A stretch of DNA of 14,497 nucleotides. It comes from JAQBQZ01 sp964554765 (GTDB lineage Bacteria; Patescibacteriota; Minisyncoccia; Phycocordibacterales; CAIRYW01). Location of the stretch: NCBI GenBank assembly GCA_964554765.1, contig CAZKPS010000016.1, positions 1 to 14,497 of the forward strand, in the 5' to 3' direction. Made by a program: the position numbers and the translations under genes. Positions 1 to 6,506 of the stretch are shown here, in pieces (positions within the stretch are counted from its first letter, which is position 1; the number at the start of each line of letters is the position of its first letter). Under the pieces are notes generated by a model. The model saw nothing but the letters and a program-made list of their open reading frames with translations, did no database searches and was not told the origin of the DNA.

Positions 1-915
1 ATGATCAAAGAGTATATATACAAAGGTCACAAATGGATTGATCTCGAAAATCCAAGCGAGGGAGAAATTGCTAAAATAATTCATGACTTTGATGTTCCTG
101 TAGAAGCAGCAGAAGATCTCCTGTCACCTACTCCAAAACAGCGTGTCATTATGTATGACAAATGTGTCTATACCGTTCTACACTTTCCTACACTCTCGGA
201 AAAAAAGAACCGCTCAGGAGATGACCATAGACAAGAGATTGATTTTATTATCGGAAAGAACTACCTCATCACCGTACATTATGATGAGATGAAATCAATC
301 AACGCATTCTCAAAAAGCCTGCACATAAAAGACGATACGGCAGAAGCAGAAAATGCAGGATTTATTTTTCATAAACTGGTGAAGCACCTATACCATTCAC
401 TACTCCATGATGTTGAATCAATCAAAGATGCTCTACACCGTGCAGAAAACTTCATTTTTAAGGGTGAGGAGAAAAGAATGGTGGTAGAACTTTCGAGAAT
501 CCACCGAGACATACTGCGCTTTAACCACGCACTTGTACCTCATCGAGAAGCGATATCCTCACTCAACACAATGTTCAAAGAATTTCTAGGCGAAAAATAC
601 GAATACTTTATTCATGATATCGCAAGTGAATACCAGAGAGTCGATCGACGTATGCACTCAAACAAAGAACTGCTTGAAGAACTCCGACATACGAATGACT
701 CCCTTCTCTCCACAAAACAGAACGAGGCTATCAAGGGTCTTACTATGATGGCGTTCATCACGTTCCCTCTTACACTTACCGCTGCAATCTTCACTCTTCC
801 TAGTGATCACACTCCGATCATTGGAGGACAATATGATTTTGAGCTTATTATGGCTATAATGCTCGCAATAGTACTGATGTGTCTCGGATACTTTAGTTAT
901 AAGAAATGGATGTAG
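1..915 (+). CDS. CorA-like divalent cation transporter family protein, GMN motif replaced
   Basis: A 304-residue protein with the CorA layout: a soluble N-terminal alpha/beta part (about 1-120), a long helical stretch (about 120-245) and two C-terminal membrane segments (about 247-264 and 281-300), ending in a basic YKKWM tail. CorA proteins form homopentameric Mg2+/Co2+ channels in the inner membrane, and the GMN motif at the end of the first membrane helix forms the ion-selecting pore mouth. Here the stretch IFTLPSDHTPIIG aligns with the usual IFGMNxxxxPI, so GMN reads TLP (residues 265-267). The surrounding sequence is intact, so this is not a frameshift. The frame begins with ATG at base 1, so I cannot see its promoter or exclude a longer N-terminus. 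Family membership is fairly sure; the transported ion, or whether it transports at all, is not. Confidence 0.82.
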   Translation: MIKEYIYKGHKWIDLENPSEGEIAKIIHDFDVPVEAAEDLLSPTPKQRVIMYDKCVYTVLHFPTLSEKKNRSGDDHRQEIDFIIGKNYLITVHYDEMKSINAFSKSLHIKDDTAEAENAGFIFHKLVKHLYHSLLHDVESIKDALHRAENFIFKGEEKRMVVELSRIHRDILRFNHALVPHREAISSLNTMFKEFLGEKYEYFIHDIASEYQRVDRRMHSNKELLEELRHTNDSLLSTKQNEAIKGLTMMAFITFPLTLTAAIFTLPSDHTPIIGGQYDFELIMAIMLAIVLMCLGYFSYKKWM

Positions 916-950
916 ACTTAAGTCAAAAATAAAAACACAAAAATCAAAAA

Positions 951-956
951 TATAAT
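951..956 (+). promoter_or_regulatory. -10 box (TATAAT) just upstream of cysS
   Basis: A perfect TATAAT ends 12 nt before the cysS ATG. No convincing -35 box precedes it; the upstream sequence is an A-rich run. The predicted start of transcription would leave only about 5-6 nt of leader, and there is no Shine-Dalgarno sequence. Co-transcription with the upstream gene is also possible, since the gap between them is only 53 nt. Confidence 0.4.
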
Positions 957-968
957 TAAAAATTCAAA

Positions 969-2324
969 ATGAACGATATCTGGCTATTCAACACTTTCGG
1001 TAAGGAGAAACAAAAATTTACATCAATTGATCCAAAAGAAATCAAAATGTATTCTTGTGGACCAACAGTCTATAATTACGCGCATATAGGTAATCTCCGA
1101 GCATATGTGTTCGTTGATATCCTAAAAAAGACACTCAAATACAACGGATACAATGTGAAGCACATAATGAATATAACCGATGTAGGACACCTCACAAGTG
1201 ATGCTGATAATGGTGATGATAAGATGGTTAAGGCATTGAAACGCGAAGGTAAAACAATGACTCTCGAAAATATGCGAAAGATTGCCGACTTTTATTTTGA
1301 ATCTTTCAAAACTGATCTATCTAAATTAAATATTGAATTTCCAAGTATGTTTCCTTTTGCAAGTGATCATATAAAGGAAGATATTGAAATGATTGAGATA
1401 CTACTTAAAAAAGGTTTTGCATACAGGACCTCAGATGGGATTTACTTTGACACCACACAGGATTCTCATTATGGTCAACTTGGTGGAATTGCGCAGGATA
1501 GTGAACATGGACGAATTGAATCAAATACCGAAAAGAAAAACTACCGAGATTTTGCATTATGGAAGCTCGCAGATGAGACAGGACTTGGTTTTGAAGCATC
1601 TTTTGGTGATGGTTTCCCGGGCTGGCATATCGAATGTTCAGCAATGGTAGAAAAGTATCTTGGAACACCGATAGATATTCATACAGGCGGTATTGACCAT
1701 ATATCTGTACACCACAACAATGAAATAGCACAGACAGAGTGTGCTACAGGACACAATCTCGCAAACTTCTGGATGCATAATGCACATATCACTATAGGTG
1801 AAGACAAAATGGCAAAGTCAGGAAATAATTTCCTCACTCTAGAGACTTTGAGTAAAAAAGGATTGCATCCGCTCGCCTATCGTTACTGGCTTTTAACAGC
1901 ACGATATTCAACTCGGGTTGATTATTCACTCGACGCTATCCTCTCATCTCAAGTAGCGTTTGAAAAACTTCACACACTCTTTAATTCTCTTGGTCAAGAT
2001 ACAGGATCTATAAATATGAAATACAAAAAGAGATTCACCGAAGCTGTAAACAATGATCTAGATACCGCAAAAGCACTTGCCATCGTCTGGGAACTTGTGA
2101 GAGACAGTGAGGTAAATAATACTGACAAAAGAACAACACTACTTGATTTTGACAAGGTGCTCGGCTTGATGCTCGGATCAATAACAAAAGAACAAAAAAA
2201 TATCCCACCTGAAATACAAGAACTATTAGAGGAGCGAAAGATTGCACGAGAAAATAAAGATTGGGTAAAGGCAGATAGTATTCGTAAACAAATACTGGAA
2301 TCAGGATATGAGGTTAAGGACTAG
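969..2324 (+). CDS. cysS: Cysteinyl-tRNA synthetase
   Basis: This 451-residue class I aminoacyl-tRNA synthetase charges tRNA-Cys with cysteine using ATP in the cytoplasm. The class I signatures are both present: the HIGH-type motif in YAHIGNLRAY (about residues 37-46) and the KMSKS motif as KMAKSGNN (about 278-285). The zinc site characteristic of CysRS can be traced: Cys30 in YSCGPTVYN, the Cys of GWHIECSAM, and the His and Glu residues in HHNNEIAQTE. The C-terminal helical DALR-like region and tail end in an ERKIAR...ADSIRKQ stretch typical of CysRS. The length matches the family (about 450-470). The start ATG at 969 gives the expected N-terminus. Its stop codon directly abuts the -35 box of the downstream RNA promoter. 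Very sure. Confidence 0.98.
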   Translation: MNDIWLFNTFGKEKQKFTSIDPKEIKMYSCGPTVYNYAHIGNLRAYVFVDILKKTLKYNGYNVKHIMNITDVGHLTSDADNGDDKMVKALKREGKTMTLENMRKIADFYFESFKTDLSKLNIEFPSMFPFASDHIKEDIEMIEILLKKGFAYRTSDGIYFDTTQDSHYGQLGGIAQDSEHGRIESNTEKKNYRDFALWKLADETGLGFEASFGDGFPGWHIECSAMVEKYLGTPIDIHTGGIDHISVHHNNEIAQTECATGHNLANFWMHNAHITIGEDKMAKSGNNFLTLETLSKKGLHPLAYRYWLLTARYSTRVDYSLDAILSSQVAFEKLHTLFNSLGQDTGSINMKYKKRFTEAVNNDLDTAKALAIVWELVRDSEVNNTDKRTTLLDFDKVLGLMLGSITKEQKNIPPEIQELLEERKIARENKDWVKADSIRKQILESGYEVKD

Positions 2325-2353
2325 TTGACAGTATTACCAAACTACTGTATATT
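2325..2353 (+). promoter_or_regulatory. Consensus sigma70-type promoter for ncRNA 1
   Basis: TTGACA at 2325-2330 and TATATT at 2348-2353 are separated by exactly 17 bp, and transcription should start near 2360. The -35 box begins on the base after the cysS stop codon. No plausible coding region follows, so the promoter appears dedicated to the structured RNA downstream. Confidence 0.75.
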
Positions 2354-2359
2354 CATATC

Positions 2360-2581
2360 AGTTTCGAGACATCTCGGACACTTCGCATTGGGCTATTGGC
2401 ACAACCCCCTCCCCCCCCTAGTCAGTACATCCAATGCGGAGAACTCTTTCCCTATGCTCAAATAGGACCCAATTTGCCTCGCGCCGTGAAAAAGGATGTG
2501 GATCCTTGCTCGCTACGTTGGCCAAGCATGATCGGCGCGAGGCAAACTTTCTGCCGGACTAGATGTTCTAGTCCGGCTTTT
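2360..2581 (+). ncRNA. Structured non-coding RNA candidate 1 (about 220 nt, family not recognised)
   Basis: The segment lies between a consensus promoter and a strong terminator and contains a series of nested inverted repeats. In order: a small hairpin CGAG-ACAT-CTCG (2365-2376); an 11-bp stem pairing 2381-2391 with 2431-2441 (CTTCGCATTGG with CCAATGCGGAG, one U-G pair) that encloses a pyrimidine run (C5-T-C8, 2405-2418); a 5-bp hairpin CCTAT/ATAGG (2451-2466); a perfect 13-bp stem pairing 2473-2485 with 2534-2546 (TTTGCCTCGCGCC with its exact complement); and inside that stem a hairpin AAGGAT-GTGG-ATCCTT (2492-2507). I looked for hallmarks of RNase P RNA, tmRNA and SRP RNA and did not find them; 6S RNA cannot be excluded by eye. 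Overlapping open frames have no protein-like character. The existence of an RNA gene is well supported; its identity is unknown. Confidence 0.65.
2553..2581 (+). terminator. Rho-independent terminator of ncRNA 1
   Basis: A perfect 11-bp stem (GCCGGACTAGA at 2553-2563 with TCTAGTCCGGC at 2567-2577) closes a TGT loop and is followed by TTTT. Confidence 0.85.
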
Positions 2582-2599
2582 GCATTGTCCGTCTTTATA

Positions 2600-2627
2600 T
2601 TGACATATTAATATTTTAATATATAAT
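2600..2627 (+). promoter_or_regulatory. Consensus promoter for ncRNA 2
   Basis: TTGACA at 2600-2605 and a perfect TATAAT at 2622-2627 are spaced by 16 bp of pure A/T sequence, with transcription expected to start near 2635. It lies less than 20 nt after the terminator of ncRNA 1, so the two transcripts are independent units. Confidence 0.75.
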
Positions 2628-2634
2628 ATTATTG

Positions 2635-2904
2635 TAAGATTTGCGGTCGGCGATTGGAAGGTGGCCTGACCTGCGAATACCCTTCCTCCACGATTGCGCG
2701 TACGAGTCTGGAGGGAAGTGTACATTTTTGATCATTTAGCCTGGTGTCCTCTGGGCTGTTGGTTCCACCTCAATTGTTAATAAATGGAAAGCTGTGTTTT
2801 GTGCTTTCTGCTGCACGGGTGTGCAGGCTGATTTTAGAATCACTTAACAGTTGAGGTGGAAAATATTTCAAAGCCGGGTTCGCAAATGTGAATCCGGCTT
2901 TCGA
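2635..2904 (+). ncRNA. Structured non-coding RNA candidate 2 (about 270 nt, family not recognised)
   Basis: This is a second promoter-to-terminator unit with no credible reading frame. Visible pairings, in order: a bulged hairpin joining 2639-2651 to 2664-2678 (ATTTGC-GGTC-GGC with GCC-GACC-GCGAAT); a hairpin joining 2682-2690 to 2709-2718 (CTTCC-TCCA with TGGA-GG-GAAG, one bulged G); AGCCT/GGGCT (2738-2757); and an uninterrupted 18-bp stem joining 2763-2780 to 2844-2861 (one U-G pair). The long stem encloses two further hairpins, GAAAGC/GCTTTC (2787-2808) and CTGCAC-GGGT-GTGCAG (2811-2826), which makes a three-way junction. It is richer in G+C than the neighbouring spacers. It lacks the tRNA-like ends of tmRNA and the conserved core of RNase P RNA. 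The structure is seen in the sequence; the function is unknown. Confidence 0.65.
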
Positions 2905-2908
2905 TTTT
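2870..2908 (+). terminator. Rho-independent terminator of ncRNA 2
   Basis: AAAGCCGGGTTC (2870-2881) pairs over 12 bp, one of them G-U, with GAATCCGGCTTT (2890-2901), followed by a broken T run (CGATTTTG). It sits between convergent transcripts and may also slow leftward transcription leaving the nucleotidyltransferase gene. Confidence 0.75.
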
Positions 2909-2934
2909 GTATTTTCCAATGGAATAGAATGATT

Positions 2935-3615
2935 CTATAGAGACAGGTGATTTTCGGCGATAATTAGATCCTCCGGTGCTGTAATCTGAATCCAAAATGA
3001 TGCTTCTACTGCTTTGATATTTACATCGTTTTTCATTGCGAGAATTGTTTGTGGGAGTCCATACTCACCGTTTGGGAGCTTGACCATTTCATAATCAAAA
3101 ATCTTTGGGGTTATTGAGTACATACCTGTGCACACAAACCCTGCTTCATCTTCTGGATATTTTTCGATGATTTCTTGAATATGTCCTTCACCATCAAAAA
3201 TAACTTTCGCTTTACCTTTGAGTGATTCAGTCACAGATACAAGAATCGAATTATCATATTTGAGACACTCTGCCATATCTCGTTTTGAATAGATATCATC
3301 GCCCATCATCACAAGAAATCTCACCTCGTTCTTAAGTAATTCCTTTGCCATAGAAAGTGAGTGTGCGGTGCCTAGCAGATCGTCCTGCATTACATAAGTA
3401 ATCTTTCGTCCTTCACAGTTATCTCCTATTTCTGCAGTTATTTTGTCTTTGAGATACCCTACAACAAGAATCACCTCGTCGATTGATTCTGGGAGCATCT
3501 CAATCTTGTGTTGAAGCAAGGTTTTACCTTTCACTTTTAGAAGTGGTTTTGGAGTATCTATTGAGAGTTCTCGCATTCGAGTCCCCTTACCTGCAGCCAA
3601 TATAACAGCTTTCAT
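2935..3615 (-). CDS. Sugar-1-phosphate nucleotidyltransferase (NTP_transferase family)
   Basis: A 226-residue single-domain Rossmann-like enzyme. The N-terminal signature AVILAAGKGTRM followed by TPKPLLKVKGK (residues 3-31) is the nucleotide-binding loop and the PKP lysine of the GlmU/RmlA/GalU superfamily. MGDDIY (104-109) supplies the metal-binding aspartates, and LLGTAHSL (about 80-87) resembles the GlmU QLGTAHA loop that contacts the uracil base, which favours UTP as substrate. The family joins NTP and a sugar 1-phosphate to give an NDP-sugar and pyrophosphate. There is no left-handed beta-helix acyltransferase domain, so it is not a full-length GlmU, and the exact sugar cannot be told. 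It lies 73 nt downstream of recR on the same strand, possibly at the end of a dnaB-recR operon. There is no Shine-Dalgarno sequence; a TATATA sits 6 nt before ATG. Confidence 0.87.
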   Translation of the reverse strand: MKAVILAAGKGTRMRELSIDTPKPLLKVKGKTLLQHKIEMLPESIDEVILVVGYLKDKITAEIGDNCEGRKITYVMQDDLLGTAHSLSMAKELLKNEVRFLVMMGDDIYSKRDMAECLKYDNSILVSVTESLKGKAKVIFDGEGHIQEIIEKYPEDEAGFVCTGMYSITPKIFDYEMVKLPNGEYGLPQTILAMKNDVNIKAVEASFWIQITAPEDLIIAENHLSL

Positions 3616-3688
3616 AATTCGTATATAATATCAAAATTCGCTTATTTTTCTATGTTGACAGACAGAGATTTTGAGATTAAATAATTCT

Positions 3689-4294
3689 CTATCGCTTGTT
3701 ATGTAACGCTTCTTTCAGTGTATCGCTATCAGAATATTCAATCTCGAGACCTGTCGAGAGTCCTCGTCCGAGTCTAAACACTTTAATTTCTGGGTTTATT
3801 TCTTTAATTATTTTCTCCACAATATCTCCAGTGTTTTCTCCTTCGTGAGTTGCTGATAGAGCGAGAATCACTTCTTTGATATCTTTGTTTTTATCTACAA
3901 GATTTTTAAGTTGTGAAAGCCGGATTCTTTTTTCGATAACTTTTTCAAGAATTGGAATGAGTCCTCCGAGAACAAAATATCTCCCATTAAATGCCCCACT
4001 TTTTTCTACCGTCACAAGATCATTGTCTTTTGCTACAAGCATGAGGATTTCTGTATTTCTGTTTGAATCAGAACAAATCGAACAGAGAGTGATATTATTC
4101 CGTTTTGCAAAATATCGCATACACAGATTACATTGCACTACATCTTTTTTAAGAGTTGAGAGAAGCCCCTTTAGCTCTTCAATATATCCACTATCTCGTC
4201 CCAAAAGAAAATATGCAAACCTCTCTGCCTGTCGAGGTCCTATACCTGGAAAATGTCCGAATATTTCCTTTATTTTTTCAAAAGAATCGTTCAC
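3689..4294 (-). CDS. recR: Recombination mediator RecR
   Basis: A 201-residue RecR, the ring-forming partner of RecO/RecF that helps load RecA on single-stranded DNA gaps. The domains follow the family order: a helix-hairpin-helix (FPGIGPRQAERFAYFLL, about 15-31), a four-cysteine zinc finger (C55, C58, C71, C74), a Toprim fold (about 81-170, with VEKSGAF and FVLGGLIP), and the C-terminal region with ATHEGENT and LGRGLSTGLEIEY. The start codon is GTG, giving MNDSFEKIKE, the expected N-terminus; no Shine-Dalgarno sequence precedes it. Two oddities: the Toprim glutamate that normally follows the first strand (VVE in E. coli) aligns with Ala88 (LVAKD), and the loop with a GIGP sequence after the Toprim start is missing. 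It lies 43 nt downstream of dnaB, which suggests shared transcription. Confidence 0.95.
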   Translation of the reverse strand: MNDSFEKIKEIFGHFPGIGPRQAERFAYFLLGRDSGYIEELKGLLSTLKKDVVQCNLCMRYFAKRNNITLCSICSDSNRNTEILMLVAKDNDLVTVEKSGAFNGRYFVLGGLIPILEKVIEKRIRLSQLKNLVDKNKDIKEVILALSATHEGENTGDIVEKIIKEINPEIKVFRLGRGLSTGLEIEYSDSDTLKEALHNKR

Positions 4295-4337
4295 TCTATT
4301 GGATTTATATTATTTATTATTAATTACTTATCTATCC

Positions 4338-5705
4338 TTAGAATCCATCACCCACATTAGATTTATCGATAGTGAGGAATGTTGTTTTCTCACCGTCAAA
4401 GTAGAGCTCTACAGATCCTACAGGGCCGTTTCGGTGTTTGTCCACGTGGATCTGAGCAATATTTTGTCTGTCAGAATTATCTCTATATTTATCTTCACGG
4501 TGAATAAACATCACAACATCAGCATCCTGCTCGATAGACCCAGAATCTCGAAGATCAGAAAGTTTTGGTCGCCCATCTCCACCTCGTTTTTCAACATCTC
4601 GAGAGAGCTGTGAGAGTGCGAGCACAGGCACCTCGAGTTCACGAGCAAGCTGTTTCAATGCTCGAGAAATCTCTGTCACCTGTTGTACCACATTGTCTTT
4701 ATGAGCACTCCCTGTTGGCGTGATGAGCTGGAGATAATCCACAACAATCATCCCGAGACCTTTTTCAATCTTAAGTTTACGCGCCACAGAACGCATCTTT
4801 AAAATATTGTTTCCTGGCTGATCATCAATATATATCGGTGCTTTTGAAAGTCTATCAATAGAATTTCGGAGTTTCTCAAAATCATGCTCAATAGAGAGTT
4901 TACCTGTTCTAAGTTTCCATGCATTTACCTGTGAATCAGCAGAGAGCATACGATCAACGAGCTGCTGCGAACTCATTTCGAGTGAAAATATTCCTACTGG
5001 TACATTATGGTTAAGTGCTGCCTGTCGTGCAATATCAAGTGCGAGTGCGGTCTTACCCATCGAAGGTCGTGCTGCGAGAATAATAAGGTCTGACTTCTGA
5101 AATCCTGAGAGCATCGCATCTAGATCCTTGAACCCCGTCGGCACTCCACGTAGTTCGTCTTTGGATTGATGAAGTCTTTCGAGTCGATCCCACGCCTCAT
5201 CGAGAGTTGCACCCACTGGAATAAATCGAGCAATACTAGATGAATTACTAATATCAAAAATTTCTTTTTCTGCGATATCGAGAAGCTCATCTGTATCTCG
5301 AGTCTCATCATACCCAAGTTCACTTATGTGTTCTGCAGAAGAGATAAGTCTTCGGAGTGTGTGTTTCTTCTTGACGAGCTCTGCGTAGTGACGAATGTTT
5401 GATGCAGGAGGAATACTCGAGATGAGTTCTCCCAAATATGTCCGTCCTCCTATTTTTTCGAGTAGTCCTTTGTCTCCTAATTTCGCAGACATTGTCACAA
5501 TATCAATAGGCTCGCCGCGTCCATTGAGCTCAAGCATTGTTTCGAAAATTGCTTTGTGTTTATCTGCATAAAAAGATTCTACAGTCACAATATCTGTCAC
5601 TTCATAGATTGCATCTGCAGAACGAAGTATTCCACCCAAAAGTGCCATCTCACTATCGAGATGTTGTGGCGGGACTCGCATGTTTTTCTGAGTCTTTGGT
5701 TGCAT
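4338..5705 (-). CDS. dnaB: Replicative DNA helicase DnaB
   Basis: A 455-residue hexameric helicase that unwinds DNA ahead of the replication fork. The N-terminal all-helical domain (about 10-110) begins with VPPQHLDSEMALLGGIL, a typical DnaB opening, and is joined by a linker helix region to a RecA-like C-terminal ATPase domain (about 185-450). Walker A reads AARPSMGKT (211-219), Walker B MIVVDYLQL (319-327), and the later signatures LSQLSRDVEKR, DLRDSGSIEQDADVV and DKHRNGPVG are all present. There is no intein. The length is normal. The ATG at 5705 is favoured because a -10 element ends 6 nt upstream. recR and a nucleotidyltransferase gene follow on the same strand. The opposite strand carries a long open frame (3876-4613), which I consider a shadow. 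Confidence 0.98.
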   Translation of the reverse strand: MQPKTQKNMRVPPQHLDSEMALLGGILRSADAIYEVTDIVTVESFYADKHKAIFETMLELNGRGEPIDIVTMSAKLGDKGLLEKIGGRTYLGELISSIPPASNIRHYAELVKKKHTLRRLISSAEHISELGYDETRDTDELLDIAEKEIFDISNSSSIARFIPVGATLDEAWDRLERLHQSKDELRGVPTGFKDLDAMLSGFQKSDLIILAARPSMGKTALALDIARQAALNHNVPVGIFSLEMSSQQLVDRMLSADSQVNAWKLRTGKLSIEHDFEKLRNSIDRLSKAPIYIDDQPGNNILKMRSVARKLKIEKGLGMIVVDYLQLITPTGSAHKDNVVQQVTEISRALKQLARELEVPVLALSQLSRDVEKRGGDGRPKLSDLRDSGSIEQDADVVMFIHREDKYRDNSDRQNIAQIHVDKHRNGPVGSVELYFDGEKTTFLTIDKSNVGDGF

Positions 5706-5711
5706 AGAGAT

Positions 5712-5738
5712 ATTTTAGCATACAAGAGAAAATGACAA
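5712..5738 (-). promoter_or_regulatory. Promoter of dnaB with leaderless geometry
   Basis: On the minus strand an extended -10 element (TGC-TAAAAT, hexamer 5712-5717) is preceded at 15 bp by TTGTCA (5733-5738). Only 6 nt separate the -10 from the ATG, so transcription should begin at or next to the start codon. Confidence 0.6.
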
Positions 5739-5830
5739 CCCTTGAAAGTTGGATAAGCCTGTGGGAGAAATGGGGATATCTAGAATAGTTTATAGTCCAT
5801 AGCCCTTAGTTTGTAAAAATAAGATAAAAC

Positions 5831-5861
5831 AAAAAACCACCCCCTCTTTTTAGGTAGGTGG
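5831..5861 (-). terminator. Terminator of the 157-aa membrane protein gene
   Basis: Read on the minus strand, CCACC (5861-5857) pairs with GGTGG (5841-5837), with CCT/AGG continuing the stem inside, followed by TTTTTTGTTTT. The stop codon of the gene (5850-5852) lies within the hairpin. Confidence 0.7.
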
Positions 5862-6323
5862 ACAAGTTTGATCATTAGATTCACTCGCAAGGACTAGCCT
5901 ATCATCGTCCAATTTAACAAAGAACGGCACACCCCTGACAGTTCTCATCATGCCTAGGATTGGATCCTCATCGAAGGTATGGATGAAATAGCTCCCCTCG
6001 CAGAGAAAGGACAACAAATACTGCTCGTACCTTCCGGTCTTTTTCTTTACGGGTATGAGCCTCAAAATGATTCCGTCACGATGGGTGAAGTCAGTGACGT
6101 ACGCTGCGTAAATGATCCCTTGTCTGATATTTTCCTGCGGAAATACGAGAGTATTAGCATTCAGAAAGATCCGAATCCAGAGGTAGTGAATCCCCCAGAA
6201 AAGAATAGGGAGTGAAAGTCCACAGAAATACACCTTCCATCCAGAAAGACCTAGTGGAGTGAACTTAAACGACAGACAGATGATCCAGAAAAAAAGTGTC
6301 AAAGAGAGAATAAGCTTTTTCAT
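5850..6323 (-). CDS. Small membrane protein of unknown function
   Basis: A 157-residue protein I do not recognise. Two hydrophobic helices are clear at residues about 4-22 (ILSLTLFFWIICLSF) and 29-53 (WKVYFCGLSLPILFWGIHYLW), separated by a short loop with KFTPLGLSG. A soluble C-terminal part of about 100 residues of mixed strand character follows (GIIYAAYVTDF, YEQYLLSFLCEGSYFIHTF, VPFFVKLDDDRLVLAS). The topology suggests an inner-membrane hairpin with a small cytoplasmic or external domain. It stands alone between a consensus promoter (6413-6440) and its own terminator (5837-5861), which supports a real, separately regulated gene. There is no Shine-Dalgarno sequence before the ATG. The 3' end, including the last codons, is built into the terminator hairpin. 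Codon use resembles that of its neighbours. Confidence 0.7.
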   Translation of the reverse strand: MKKLILSLTLFFWIICLSFKFTPLGLSGWKVYFCGLSLPILFWGIHYLWIRIFLNANTLVFPQENIRQGIIYAAYVTDFTHRDGIILRLIPVKKKTGRYEQYLLSFLCEGSYFIHTFDEDPILGMMRTVRGVPFFVKLDDDRLVLASESNDQTCPPT

Positions 6324-6355
6324 GGTGATTAATGATCCAAAATGTAAACGAACAG

Positions 6356-6387
6356 TACACCAACCGCGGTGTAAATATCATCACACC
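6356..6387 (-). promoter_or_regulatory. 5' leader with two mutually exclusive hairpins
   Basis: In the roughly 80-nt leader of the 157-aa gene, one ACACC segment (minus strand, within 6368-6373) can pair upstream with GGTGT (6387-6383) or downstream, as TACACC, with GGTGTA (6361-6356). The two hairpins cannot form together. This is a possible attenuator or RNA switch, with no recognised aptamer. Confidence 0.3.
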
Positions 6388-6412
6388 TTGGATTTGGTTA
6401 ATTAACAAGGTA

Positions 6413-6440
6413 ATACTACTTTTTAGTAGTACTTTGTCAA
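6413..6440 (-). promoter_or_regulatory. Promoter of the 157-aa membrane protein gene
   Basis: On the minus strand, TTGACA (6435-6440) and TAGTAT (6413-6418) are 16 bp apart, with a start expected near 6406. The spacer and -10 region also form an imperfect hairpin (GTAGTA/TACTAC flanked by ACAA/TTGT pairings). The -35 box directly follows the T run of the rplU terminator. Confidence 0.65.
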
Positions 6441-6441
6441 A

Positions 6442-6482
6442 CACAAAACCACCGCAGGTACGCCGCGGTGGTTTTTATTTTT
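6442..6482 (-). terminator. Bidirectional terminator downstream of rplU
   Basis: AAAACCACCGC (6445-6455) pairs over 11 bp with GCGGTGGTTTT (6465-6475), with T-rich sequence on both outer sides. It ends the rplU transcript on the minus strand, and the T run reading rightward is even better. Confidence 0.85.
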
Positions 6483-6506
6483 GACTTTTTGACTTGTGAC
6501 TTTCGA

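Noticed and set aside
2640..2700. CCTGACCTG resembles the complement of the CAGGTCAGG motif of SRP RNA
   Set aside because: On the minus strand the expected AGCAGC partner and GGAA tetraloop helix do not follow, and the promoter and terminator point the other way.
2396..2725. Short open frames on both strands (2396-2611 plus, 2513-2725 minus) in the post-cysS region
   Set aside because: They cross promoter boxes and terminator hairpins, encode low-complexity or Cys/Pro-rich products, and have no start signals; the structured-RNA reading explains the region better.
2635..2904. ncRNA 2 as tmRNA or RNase P RNA
   Set aside because: There are no tRNA-Ala-like ends or resume reading frame for tmRNA, and no GAGGAAAGUC-type core for RNase P RNA.
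3876..4613. A 245-codon open frame opposite recR and dnaB
   Set aside because: It overlaps two clearly identified genes, and its product is Ser/Phe/Ile/Arg-rich as expected for the complement of those genes, with no domain character.
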